A stretch of DNA of 64,000 bases, from positions 62,001-126,000 of the forward strand of contig JAILNS010000015.1 of the NCBI GenBank assembly GCA_024691305.1, read 5' to 3'. The notes under the pieces are model-generated. The model searched no databases. It was not told where the DNA came from and worked only from the letters and a program-made list of their open reading frames with translations. Origin of the DNA: Lachnospiraceae bacterium. GTDB taxonomy: Bacteria; Bacillota; Clostridia; Lachnospirales; Lachnospiraceae. Numbering within the stretch: the first letter of the stretch is position 1; the number at the start of each line of letters is the position of its first letter. Shown here one piece after another: positions 17,147 to 25,595 of this stretch. The position numbers were made by a program, and so were the translations under genes.

Positions 17147-18088
17147 ATGAGACCCGTATATGTGATCAACGGTTTTTTGGAAAGCGGAAAAACCGAATTT
17201 ATCAATTATACTCTTTCACAGCCGTATTTTCAGGCTAAGGGAAACACCCTGCTAATCCTTTGCGAAGAAGGCGAAGTCGAGTATGATTCCGAGGTGTTAA
17301 AGGCTACGCGCACAATAGTCGAAAAGATAGAAGACGAGGCTGATTTTACCGCGGATAATCTCTCAAGTCTTGATAAGAAATACAAGCCTGAACGGGTGAT
17401 AATCGAGTTTAACGGAATGTGGAACTATAAAAAGGTCAAATTTCCGTGGTTTTGGAATATAGAGCAGCAGATCACTACCATAGATGCATCGACTTTTCCG
17501 ACATATTATACAAACATGAAATCTCTTTTAAATGAGATGCTCAAAAAGTCGGAGCTTATCATATTTAACAGGTGTGACGGACTCGGAGAAGAACTCGCTA
17601 CATATAAGCGTAATGTAAAGGCGGTAAACCAGAAAGCGGATATAGTATTTGAGGATGCTCAGGGTGAGATCAGTCAGATATTTGAATCGGATCTTCCTTT
17701 TGACTTAAATGCCGATATCATAGAGCTGGATAATTACGGTTATGGAATATTTTTTATAGATGCAATGGATCATCTGGACAGATATCTTGGAAAAAAGATC
17801 AAATACCTTGCCCAGGTCATGAAACCGGAGGATGTCGGAAAAAATTTCTTTGTACCCGGAAGAATGGCAATGACATGCTGTGCCGAGGATATGTCATTCC
17901 TTGGCTATCTGTGCAGATATGATAAGGCCAATACCCTTGAGAACAGGGACTGGATCACGATAACAGCGAGAGTCGGAAGGGCTGCGTTACCTGAATACGA
18001 CGGTAATGAAGGACCTGTGCTGGATGCCATAGAGATAGTTCGTGCAGATGCACCTGCACCGAAAGATCAGGTTATCAGTTTTACTTAA
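17147..18088 (+). CDS. CobW-like GTPase fused to YcgQ/DUF1980-like domain
   Basis: 313 residues from ATG 17147, 16 bases after the preceding GTPase gene; an earlier in-frame start inside that gene is less likely. P-loop GFLESGKT is at residues 9-16, IIEFNGMW is in the switch region and the G4 motif is NRCD (IIFNRCDG). The GCxCC motif is absent; LLILCEEGE stands near its place. From about residue 215 the sequence LGKKIKYLAQVM, FFVPGRMAMTCCAEDMSFLG and DWITITARVG matches the C-terminal domain of the TIGR03943/YcgQ permease partner, with CC at 244-245. The fusion suggests metal transfer to or sensing near a membrane permease. Both domain calls are by eye. Confidence 0.8.
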   Translation: MRPVYVINGFLESGKTEFINYTLSQPYFQAKGNTLLILCEEGEVEYDSEVLKATRTIVEKIEDEADFTADNLSSLDKKYKPERVIIEFNGMWNYKKVKFPWFWNIEQQITTIDASTFPTYYTNMKSLLNEMLKKSELIIFNRCDGLGEELATYKRNVKAVNQKADIVFEDAQGEISQIFESDLPFDLNADIIELDNYGYGIFFIDAMDHLDRYLGKKIKYLAQVMKPEDVGKNFFVPGRMAMTCCAEDMSFLGYLCRYDKANTLENRDWITITARVGRAALPEYDGNEGPVLDAIEIVRADAPAPKDQVISFT

Positions 18089-18114
18089 AATAGTACTTAA
18101 GCGGAGAATATATT

Positions 18115-19266
18115 ATGTCACGTGTTTTTATTATAGTTCTCGACAGTTTCGGGATCGGTGAAATGCCTGATGCCGAAAAATTCGGAGATGTTGGGGCAAA
18201 TACCCTGAGGAGCTGTTCACAAGATCCGTGTTTTGATCTGAAAAACATGAAGGAACTCGGGCTTTTCAATATTGACGGCATAGATTTTCTTGAGGGTGTT
18301 GATGAACCCAAAGGTGCTTATGCCAGACTTATGGAAGCTTCAAACGGAAAAGATACTACGACCGGACACTGGGAGATAGCTGGTATCTATTCTCCAAATG
18401 CCATGCCAACATATCCAAACGGTTTTCCGAAAGAAGTTATAGATGAGTTTACGAGGCTTACAGGACGGGGAGTTCTATGTAATAAAACCTATTCCGGAAC
18501 AGTAGTCATAAATGATTACGGTGATGAACATGTAAAGACTGGAGATCTGATCGTATATACATCTGCCGACTCCGTTTTTCAGATCGCTGCACATGAAGAT
18601 GTCGTTCCTGTTGAACAACTGTATGAATATTGTCGTATCGCAAGGAATATGCTAAAAGGAGAACATGCCGTAGGAAGGGTCATTGCAAGGCCTTTTACCG
18701 GTACAAGCGGTAATTATACACGTACTCCCAGAAGACATGATTTTTCCCTGATCCCTCCGTCGGTAACCATACTCGATCAGCTTAAAGATGCCGGGAAGGA
18801 TGTTATATCCGTCGGAAAGATAAGTGATATTTTTGCGGGCAAAAGTGTGACCGAATCTAATCCGACTACAGGTAATCCCGATGGGATAGATAAGACCATA
18901 GAGCTTTTGGACAGGGATTTTGACGGACTGTGTTTTGTGAATCTGGTTGATACGGATATGATCTATGGCCACAGAAGGGACATACCGGGTTATGCTGGGG
19001 CACTTACCTTTTTTGACCAAAGACTTCCGCTAATGCTTGATAAACTTCGCGACGATGATTATCTTATGATAACCGCAGATCACGGATGCGACCCGGGATT
19101 TACCAAGACTACGGATCACACCAGAGAATATATACCATTCCTTATGGCGGGTAATAAGGTTAAGACCGGAAGCAGGGGAACAAGGGAAACATTTGCCGAT
19201 ATAGGTGCCACGGTACTTGACATATTTGGCATTAAGCCTGAATTTTCAGGCACAAGTATGCTTTAA
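18115..19266 (+). CDS. deoB: Phosphopentomutase
   Basis: 383 residues of the alkaline-phosphatase-like DeoB family, which interconverts ribose-1- and ribose-5-phosphate (and deoxy forms) in nucleoside breakdown. Metal ligands appear in VLDSFGIGEMPDA near the N-terminus and in ITADHGCDPGFTKTTDHTREYIP near the C-terminus. The catalytic Thr region reads DTTTGHWEIAG. The length is close to the usual 390-400. A ribosome-binding site (GCGGAGA) precedes the ATG. It follows the GTPase pair by 26 bases and precedes prfC by 16 bases. Confidence 0.97.
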   Translation: MSRVFIIVLDSFGIGEMPDAEKFGDVGANTLRSCSQDPCFDLKNMKELGLFNIDGIDFLEGVDEPKGAYARLMEASNGKDTTTGHWEIAGIYSPNAMPTYPNGFPKEVIDEFTRLTGRGVLCNKTYSGTVVINDYGDEHVKTGDLIVYTSADSVFQIAAHEDVVPVEQLYEYCRIARNMLKGEHAVGRVIARPFTGTSGNYTRTPRRHDFSLIPPSVTILDQLKDAGKDVISVGKISDIFAGKSVTESNPTTGNPDGIDKTIELLDRDFDGLCFVNLVDTDMIYGHRRDIPGYAGALTFFDQRLPLMLDKLRDDDYLMITADHGCDPGFTKTTDHTREYIPFLMAGNKVKTGSRGTRETFADIGATVLDIFGIKPEFSGTSML

Positions 19267-19282
19267 GATACAGGAGTTAAAG

Positions 19283-20884
19283 ATGGGAACAGACATAAAC
19301 AGTGAGATCAACCGCAGACGTACGTTTGCGATTATATCTCATCCCGATGCAGGAAAAACCACACTTACCGAGAAGTTTCTTTTATACGGAGGCGCAATAA
19401 ATCTTGCGGGCTCTGTCAAGGGTAAGGCTACCGCAAGACATGCAGTCAGTGACTGGATGGAGATCGAAAAACAGCGTGGTATCTCGGTCACAAGTTCGGT
19501 CTTACAGTTTGAATATGATGGTTTTTGCATAAATATACTTGATACACCGGGACACCAGGATTTCTCGGAGGATACATACAGAACCCTGATGGCAGCGGAT
19601 TCTGCCGTAATGGTAATAGATGCCGCAAAGGGTGTCGAACCACAGACCAGAAAACTGTTTAAGGTATGTGTCATGAGACATATACCTATTTTCACGTTTA
19701 TAAACAAAATGGACAGAGATGCCAATGATACGTTCGATCTGCTCGATGACATCGAAAAGGAACTTGGTATAGCTACATGCCCTATAAACTGGCCGATAGG
19801 GTCCGGCAAAAATTTTAAAGGTGTTTATGACAGGGAAGAAAGTAAGGTGAATCTTTATTTCGATACCCAAAAAGGAACGAAAGAGGGAGAAACGCATATC
19901 ATATCCATCGATGATCAGGATACTCTGAAGGCTGAAATAGGGGATGATGCATATGCAAAACTTTCCGATGAGATCGAACTTCTAGACGGAGCAAGTGCTG
20001 AATTTGATATAGATTTAGTAAGAGCCGGTGATCTGACTCCGGTATTTTTCGGATCTGCGCTTACCAATTTCGGAGTAGAGATATTTTTAAAGCATTTCCT
20101 TAAAATGACGACAACTCCGCTTGCGAGGAAATCCGATGCAGGTATCATCGACCCCACCGGAAATGAATTTTCCGCTTTTGTATTTAAAATCCAGGCAAAC
20201 ATGAATAAGGCACATCGTGACAGACTTGCGTTTATGAGGATATGCTCGGGTAAATACGATGCTCAGATGGAAGTTAAGCATGTACAGTCCGGAAAGGTAA
20301 TGAGACTGTCACAGCCACAGACCATCATGGCGGATGACAGAAAGATCTTAAGCGAGGCATATGCCGGTGATATAATCGGCGTTTTTGACCCCGGTATTTT
20401 TTCCATAGGCGATACGCTTACAGTTCCAAAAGATGACTTCAGATACGAAGGTATCCCTACATTTGCTCCCGAACATTTCGCGAGAGTAAGACAGATCGAT
20501 ACGATGAAACGCAAGCAGTTCGTAAAGGGTGTTACACAGATAGCGCAGGAAGGTGCGATACAGATATTCAAAGAACTCGGAAGCGGACTTGAGGAAGTTA
20601 TCGTGGGTGTTGTAGGTGTGCTTCAGTTTGATGTTCTTAAGTACCGCCTTGAAAATGAATATAACGTAGAGATCAAACTTGAGCCGCTCCCTTATGAATA
20701 TATCAGATGGATCGAAAATTATAATGAAGTGGATGTGGCACATCTGACAGGCACATCGGATATGAAGAAAGTGTCCGACCTTAAAGAAAGGCCTTTGCTT
20801 TTGTTTGTAAATGAATGGAGTATCGGAATGACTATGGAAAGAAATAATGGCCTTGTATTATCCGAATTCGGCTCGGCAGACTGA
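19283..20884 (+). CDS. prfC: Peptide chain release factor 3
   Basis: 533 residues from ATG 19283 with ribosome-binding site CAGGAG; an in-frame start at 19205 overlaps deoB and is rejected. RF3 is a translational GTPase that recycles RF1/RF2 after peptide release. G1 HPDAGKT is at residues 20-26, G3 is DTPGHQDF and G4 is INKMDRD. Effector-domain motif GISVTSSVLQF and domain II/III features follow. The length is standard (about 530). No terminator is evident in the 28 bases before the next gene. Confidence 0.97.
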   Translation: MGTDINSEINRRRTFAIISHPDAGKTTLTEKFLLYGGAINLAGSVKGKATARHAVSDWMEIEKQRGISVTSSVLQFEYDGFCINILDTPGHQDFSEDTYRTLMAADSAVMVIDAAKGVEPQTRKLFKVCVMRHIPIFTFINKMDRDANDTFDLLDDIEKELGIATCPINWPIGSGKNFKGVYDREESKVNLYFDTQKGTKEGETHIISIDDQDTLKAEIGDDAYAKLSDEIELLDGASAEFDIDLVRAGDLTPVFFGSALTNFGVEIFLKHFLKMTTTPLARKSDAGIIDPTGNEFSAFVFKIQANMNKAHRDRLAFMRICSGKYDAQMEVKHVQSGKVMRLSQPQTIMADDRKILSEAYAGDIIGVFDPGIFSIGDTLTVPKDDFRYEGIPTFAPEHFARVRQIDTMKRKQFVKGVTQIAQEGAIQIFKELGSGLEEVIVGVVGVLQFDVLKYRLENEYNVEIKLEPLPYEYIRWIENYNEVDVAHLTGTSDMKKVSDLKERPLLLFVNEWSIGMTMERNNGLVLSEFGSAD

Positions 20885-20912
20885 TCTTTATAATTGATTT
20901 AAGCTTAGAACA

Positions 20913-22295
20913 ATGAACAGCAGAAAACATATAAAAAGCATAGATATTAAGTATATAAACCGCCGCATCACGGCGGTTATGCTTGCTTTTGCACTGGCTG
21001 TATGTTCTTTTGGATGCGGATTATCAATAGAGCAGCCCGAAGAAGAATACGAAAGAGAGATCGAGCCCATACCCGATGTTACGGTGACGGTGTCGCTTGA
21101 TGCACCTCCCGGACACGAAAAAGAGCAAAGCAATACAGATACAGGTGATTCGGGAGAGGCGCAGTTTCCGGATGCCTATGAAAATAATGAGTCTTCTGAA
21201 GATTATAATATAGAGAGTACCGAAGAGGCATATACCAATAACGGTTTAGACGGATACACAGATGAACAGATCGCATCCGCGGGAGCGGTAAATGTCGGCA
21301 AATTTGCATATGAAAGACTCCCTGCGGACCAAAAAAGGATATATAACGAGATATTCTTAACTCTCGATAATATGTCAGGAGAATATGAGATAGACTGCCA
21401 CGATGTAGACCTGATCAACAATCTTTTTTTGTGTGTAATGATGGATCATCCCGAACTGTTTTGGGTTTCCGGATATGTATATACAAAGTATACAAGAGGA
21501 GATGTTCTGGAAGCCATGGGCTTTAAAGGTGCCTATACTATGGATGCCGATACGGTCACGGCAAGAAAGGCTTCCATAGAATCATATGTATCACAATGCC
21601 TTGCGGGAATGCCGGCTTCTGATGATTATGCAAAGATCAAGTATGTATATGAATACATAATAAGAAATACCGATTATGATACGTCTGCAGTAGATAATCA
21701 GAATATTTGCTCTGTTTTTATCAATGGCAGGAGCGTGTGTCAGGGATATGCCAAAGCTGCGCAGTATCTGTTAAACAGGGCAGGTGTCTTATGCACTCTG
21801 ATAACCGGAACAGCTTTTGGAACAGGTAATCATGCGTGGAATCTCGTAAGGTCAAACGGCTCATATTATTATCTTGATGTGACATGGGGGGATTCCAATT
21901 ACAGGACTGAAGAAGGTATTGAGGGAACATTACCTGAGATAAGCTATGATTATCTGTGCGTTCCGGGATATGAGATATTCAAGACTCATACCCCGGATGC
22001 TCCTGTGGATCTTCCTGAGTGTATATCCATAGATGATAATTATTATGTAAGGGAAGGAGCCTATTTTAATTCTCTTGACGAAAATAAGCTAAAGGGTCTT
22101 TTTGACAGGGCATTTTCAACCGGAAGCGATCTGGTAACGATAAAAGCTTCCGATGCGAGCGTATACGGAATAATCAGGCAGTATATGCTGGATGAACAAA
22201 ATGTTTTTAAATATACAGGCGCTTATACAGGCAGTAATACGATCAGTTACTGGGAGAACAAAGATCTTCTTACGATAAGTTTCAGTCTTTCTTAG
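20913..22295 (+). CDS. Secreted transglutaminase-like lipoprotein
   Basis: 460 residues. A hydrophobic segment (about 20-36) ends in CSFGC, a weak lipobox, so membrane anchoring is likely. A Glu/Ser/Thr-rich linker follows. From about residue 240 a transglutaminase-like core carries the Cys-His-Asp triad: RSVCQGYAKA (Cys), GNHAWNLV (His) and YYLDVTWGD (Asp). This fold is used by papain-like peptidases and cross-linkers of cell-wall or surface proteins; the substrate is not known. A paralogue with the same triad order lies at 48359-50002. It has a weak ribosome-binding site. Confidence 0.85.
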   Translation: MNSRKHIKSIDIKYINRRITAVMLAFALAVCSFGCGLSIEQPEEEYEREIEPIPDVTVTVSLDAPPGHEKEQSNTDTGDSGEAQFPDAYENNESSEDYNIESTEEAYTNNGLDGYTDEQIASAGAVNVGKFAYERLPADQKRIYNEIFLTLDNMSGEYEIDCHDVDLINNLFLCVMMDHPELFWVSGYVYTKYTRGDVLEAMGFKGAYTMDADTVTARKASIESYVSQCLAGMPASDDYAKIKYVYEYIIRNTDYDTSAVDNQNICSVFINGRSVCQGYAKAAQYLLNRAGVLCTLITGTAFGTGNHAWNLVRSNGSYYYLDVTWGDSNYRTEEGIEGTLPEISYDYLCVPGYEIFKTHTPDAPVDLPECISIDDNYYVREGAYFNSLDENKLKGLFDRAFSTGSDLVTIKASDASVYGIIRQYMLDEQNVFKYTGAYTGSNTISYWENKDLLTISFSLS

Positions 22296-22330
22296 AGACA
22301 TCCGATACGGTGGCGCATGTATCATATAGA

Positions 22331-22359
22331 TTGCAGATTAATATGCATTTTGATATACT
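22331..22359 (+). promoter_or_regulatory. Promoter of the yqhY-nusB-xse operon
   Basis: TTGCAG (22331-22336) and TATACT (22354-22359) are 17 bases apart, a good housekeeping promoter. Transcription would begin near 22366, only a few bases before a hairpin in the leader. Confidence 0.75.
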
Positions 22360-22368
22360 TATGAGAGT

Positions 22369-22401
22369 GCCGGTCAGGTTTTTTAGTATTGCAGGACCGG
22401 C
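22369..22401 (+). promoter_or_regulatory. 5' leader hairpin before yqhY
   Basis: GCCGGTC (22369-22375) pairs perfectly with GACCGGC (22395-22401). The loop is T-rich and the 3' arm abuts the ribosome-binding site CGGAGGT. It may stabilise the 5' end of the mRNA or affect initiation. It has no U-tract, so it is not a terminator. Confidence 0.5.
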
Positions 22402-22415
22402 CCGGAGGTAAGATT

Positions 22416-22796
22416 ATGGAAGATAAGAATATAACCAAGGCAGAGAAGGATACACAGGGGCTTGGTTCCGTAAAGATAGCCGATGATGTTGTCGGAATGA
22501 TAGCGGCACTTGCGGCTACTGAAGTTGAGGGTGTTCACGGAATGGCAGGAGTTACAGCCGATCTGCTTGATAAAGTGGGCGTTAAAGCAACCGGACGCGG
22601 TGTCAAGGTAGATGTTAACGGCAAAAATGTAAAACTTCACGTATCCATCGTTATGGAGTACGGTTATAATATTCCGACCACATGCCAAAAGGTTCAGGAC
22701 AGGATCAAAACTACAGTTGAGAATATGACCGGGCTTGATGTGAGTGATGTCAGCGTTAAGATATCCGGGATAAGTGTTTCCGGTAAGAATCAATGA
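22416..22796 (+). CDS. yqhY: Asp23/Gls24 family envelope stress protein (YqhY)
   Basis: 126 residues from ATG 22416 behind a strong GGAGGT. The Asp23/Gls24 domain is recognised by [27 protein letters not shown] and the repeated [16 protein letters not shown] pattern, with [19 protein letters not shown] at the end. In Bacillus and relatives YqhY sits next to nusB and is linked to fatty-acid synthesis control through acetyl-CoA carboxylase. The stop overlaps the nusB start as ATGA. Confidence 0.93.
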   Translation: MEDKNITKAEKDTQGLGSVKIADDVVGMIAALAATEVEGVHGMAGVTADLLDKVGVKATGRGVKVDVNGKNVKLHVSIVMEYGYNIPTTCQKVQDRIKTTVENMTGLDVSDVSVKISGISVSGKNQ

Positions 22797-23197
22797 CAAG
22801 AAGTAAGATACGCGAGTGCATATATTACCTGCTTTTCAGGGTGGAGTTTTATACACCCGAACAGTTGAGTGAACAACCTGATCTTTTTTTTGACTCTGAC
22901 GAATGGCCTGCCAAAGCAAAAAAGTCGGAAGAAGACTATGTAAGAACGAAGTTTTTGGCTGTACTTGAGAAGATTCCCGAGATCGATGCTGCAGTTGATT
23001 CAAACAGCAAGAACTGGACTACTTCACGTATGTCCAAGTCGGATCTTACCATTATCAGGCTTGCGGTGTATGAGATCAGATATGATGATGATATTCCTAC
23101 ATCGGTAGCGATAAATGAAGCCGTTGAACTTGCCAAGAAATACGGACAGGATTCTTCAGGCAGTTTTGTTAACGGTGTTTTGGCTAAATTTGCGTAA
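22793..23197 (+). CDS. nusB: Transcription antitermination protein NusB
   Basis: 134 residues, the usual size. NusB with NusE binds boxA RNA and promotes antitermination of rRNA transcription. The N-terminal [17 protein letters not shown] replaces the usual RxxALQ(x)LY segment, and the C-terminal [37 protein letters not shown] and [10 protein letters not shown] are highly characteristic. It is coupled by ATGA to yqhY. Confidence 0.95.
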   Translation: MTRSKIRECIYYLLFRVEFYTPEQLSEQPDLFFDSDEWPAKAKKSEEDYVRTKFLAVLEKIPEIDAAVDSNSKNWTTSRMSKSDLTIIRLAVYEIRYDDDIPTSVAINEAVELAKKYGQDSSGSFVNGVLAKFA

Positions 23198-23213
23198 TTG
23201 TTTAGTTTGATCC

Positions 23214-23246
23214 AGGCAGACTCATGCATGAGTATTGAGTCTGCCT
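23214..23246 (+). repeat. Perfect 11-bp inverted repeat between nusB and xseA
   Basis: AGGCAGACTCA (23214-23224) pairs with TGAGTCTGCCT (23236-23246) across an 11-base loop. The T-tract after it is weak (GTAGTTTAT), so read-through into xseA, 18 bases later, is likely. It could be a partial terminator, or an mRNA-processing or stability element. Confidence 0.6.
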
Positions 23247-23264
23247 GTAGTTTATATTAAGAGT

Positions 23265-24467
23265 ATGGCAAGAAGTTTTTCAGTTTCAGACATAACCAGA
23301 TATATAAAAAATATGTTTGCGCAGGACTTTGTGCTAAACAGTGTTAAAGTGAGCGGCGAGATCAGCAATTGCAAGTATCATACCTCCGGACATATCTATT
23401 TCACTTTAAAAGACGATAAAAGCCAGATATCCTGCGTGATGTTTTCTTTTAATCGAAACGGGCTTAAGTTTCAATTGACCGATGGTACCAAGGTTGAGGT
23501 TGAAGGCAAGATTGAGGTATATGAAAGGAACGGATCATACCAGTTATACGCTCAAAAGATCGTACAGCAGGGTACCGGTGATCTGTATCAGAGATTTGAG
23601 GCTCTTAAAGCGGAGTTAGAGAGCCGTGGGATGTTTGACCAGTCATATAAACGTCCGATCCCTAAATATATACGTACGCTCGGAGTTGTGACTGCACCGA
23701 CAGGAGCAGCCGTGCAGGATATAATAAATATTACCAGACGCAGAAATCCATACGTTCAGATCATCCTTTATCCCGCCATAGTTCAGGGTGATGAAGCGGT
23801 GGATTCGATAGTCCGCGGTATACATGACCTTGAAAACAGAAAGGTGGATGTTATGATCGTCGGACGCGGAGGCGGTTCGATCGAGGATCTGTGGGCTTTT
23901 AACGAGGAAGCAGTAGCTGATGCGATATTTAATTCGACGGTGCCCGTTATTTCCGCAGTAGGTCATGAAACCGATTTCACCATAGCGGATTTTGTCGCAG
24001 ATCTTAGAGCACCTACTCCTTCAGCAGGCGCTGAACTGGCCGTATATGAAGCTTCAAGGCTTAAAGAAAATATACAGAATGTAAAAGACAGACTCGTATC
24101 CTCGATGTATGAGCATATAAGAACCTACAGAGAAAAAGCCGAGAAAGACAGGATCAGATTAAAGGCATCAAGCCCCGCGAACAGGCTTCTTCAAAACAAG
24201 ACTTATGCAATGAATCTTGAAGACAAACTTGAAGCGGCTATAAAGAAGGTCCTTACAACCAAACACCATAAGCTTGACGTATATATACAACGTCTTAAAG
24301 GTCTGTCACCGCTTGATAAACTGAATCAGGGCTACAGCGTGGCATGTACGGCAGATGGCAGGAGAATTACAAATACAGGTGATGTTTCCGTGGGTGATGC
24401 GTTCAGATTATATGTAAGCAACGGATATATAACGGGAAGTGTGGAGGATAAACATGATCAGGAATGA
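23265..24467 (+). CDS. xseA: Exodeoxyribonuclease VII large subunit
   Basis: 400 residues from ATG 23265; an upstream TTG at 23235 falls inside the hairpin and is rejected. The N-terminal OB fold reads VSDITRYIKNMF and ISNCKYHTSGHIYFTLKD. The catalytic core contains VVTAPTGAAVQDI, DVMIVGRGGGSIEDLWAFN and ISAVGHETDFTIAD, diagnostic of XseA. A coiled-coil part follows. With XseB it degrades single-stranded DNA from either end. It overlaps xseB by 14 bases. Confidence 0.97.
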   Translation: MARSFSVSDITRYIKNMFAQDFVLNSVKVSGEISNCKYHTSGHIYFTLKDDKSQISCVMFSFNRNGLKFQLTDGTKVEVEGKIEVYERNGSYQLYAQKIVQQGTGDLYQRFEALKAELESRGMFDQSYKRPIPKYIRTLGVVTAPTGAAVQDIINITRRRNPYVQIILYPAIVQGDEAVDSIVRGIHDLENRKVDVMIVGRGGGSIEDLWAFNEEAVADAIFNSTVPVISAVGHETDFTIADFVADLRAPTPSAGAELAVYEASRLKENIQNVKDRLVSSMYEHIRTYREKAEKDRIRLKASSPANRLLQNKTYAMNLEDKLEAAIKKVLTTKHHKLDVYIQRLKGLSPLDKLNQGYSVACTADGRRITNTGDVSVGDAFRLYVSNGYITGSVEDKHDQE

Positions 24468-24702
24468 TAATATCGAAATAGAAGAGCTGGGATTTGAAGA
24501 AAAAGAAACATCACTTGAAGAGATGTTTTCCCGGATCGAAGAAGTAATAGTCAAACTTGAAGATCCCGGTATAGCTATCGAGGATGCCTTCAAGGTGTAT
24601 GAGTCCGGAATGAAAATGTTAAAGGATTGCAATGATAAACTCGATACCATTGAAAAAAAGGTCCTGGCAGTAGGATCCGACGGAGATTTAAATGTATTTT
24701 GA
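24454..24702 (+). CDS. xseB: Exodeoxyribonuclease VII small subunit
   Basis: 82 residues from ATG 24454 with ribosome-binding site GGAGG inside xseA. The helical-hairpin family pattern is visible: SLEEMFSRIEEVIVKLEDP, GIAIEDAFKVYESGMKML and CNDKLDTIEKKV. It overlaps xseA at the 5' end and ispA at the 3' end (11 bases), giving coupled subunit production. Confidence 0.94.
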   Translation: MIRNDNIEIEELGFEEKETSLEEMFSRIEEVIVKLEDPGIAIEDAFKVYESGMKMLKDCNDKLDTIEKKVLAVGSDGDLNVF

Positions 24703-25591
24703 TGAGGAACTTAAAAACAGGATAGAGCGTACGGAACAGATCATTTGCGGTTATCTGCCAAAAGAGGAAGGCTATGGAAACGAAGTCATCGAGGCTATGA
24801 ATTACAGTTTTTTGGCAGGCGGTAAGCGCATAAGGCCTCTTCTTATGATAGAGACCCATATATTATGCGGCGGAAACGGACAGCTGGTTTCTCCGTTTAT
24901 GGCTGCAATAGAGATGATACATACTTATTCACTTATACATGACGATCTTCCCGAAATGGATAATGATGAATTAAGGCGCGGCAAACCGACCACATGGAAA
25001 AAATACGGCCCTGCCACCGCAGTACTTGCAGGTGACGGATTACTGAATTATTCCATGGAAACGGCCGGATGTGCTTTTGAACTTGCACAGACTCCCGAGG
25101 AATATGAACTGATCTCGGGGGCTCTCAGGATACTGTATCACAGATCCGGAATATACGGTATGATCGGCGGACAGTGTGCTGATATCGCAGCCGAGGAAAT
25201 GAGCGAAATACCCGAGGAGATGCTTGATTATATACATGTCAATAAAACAGCTGCACTTATACGGGCTTCCATGAGTATCGGAGCAGTTTTGGCAGGCGTA
25301 AGACCAAAGATCGTATCGGATATCGACCGGGCTGCAAAATGTATAGGACTTGCATTCCAGATTCAGGATGACATACTTGATGTTACGAGTAATGATGCTA
25401 CACTCGGTAAACCCGTTGGCTCCGATGCAAAAAACAACAAGTCCACATATGTATCCATACATGGACTGGAAGAGTCCAAAGAGGCAGTAAATAAGCTGAG
25501 TAATGAAGCACTAAAGATCATAAGAGGCATGGACTCTAAAAACGAATTTCTGGAAGAACTTATCGAATGGATGATAAACAGGGACAGGTAA
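24692..25591 (+). CDS. ispA: Farnesyl/geranyl diphosphate synthase
   Basis: 299 residues of the trans-prenyltransferase family that condenses isopentenyl units into farnesyl diphosphate. The first Asp-rich motif is DDLPEMD at residues 84-90 and the second DDILD at 226-230, with GGKRIRP upstream and KPTTWKKYG after the first motif. It lies directly before dxs, which supplies the precursor pathway. Chain length is inferred from family context as C15. Confidence 0.95.
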   Translation: MYFDEELKNRIERTEQIICGYLPKEEGYGNEVIEAMNYSFLAGGKRIRPLLMIETHILCGGNGQLVSPFMAAIEMIHTYSLIHDDLPEMDNDELRRGKPTTWKKYGPATAVLAGDGLLNYSMETAGCAFELAQTPEEYELISGALRILYHRSGIYGMIGGQCADIAAEEMSEIPEEMLDYIHVNKTAALIRASMSIGAVLAGVRPKIVSDIDRAAKCIGLAFQIQDDILDVTSNDATLGKPVGSDAKNNKSTYVSIHGLEESKEAVNKLSNEALKIIRGMDSKNEFLEELIEWMINRDR

Positions 25592-25595
25592 TACT

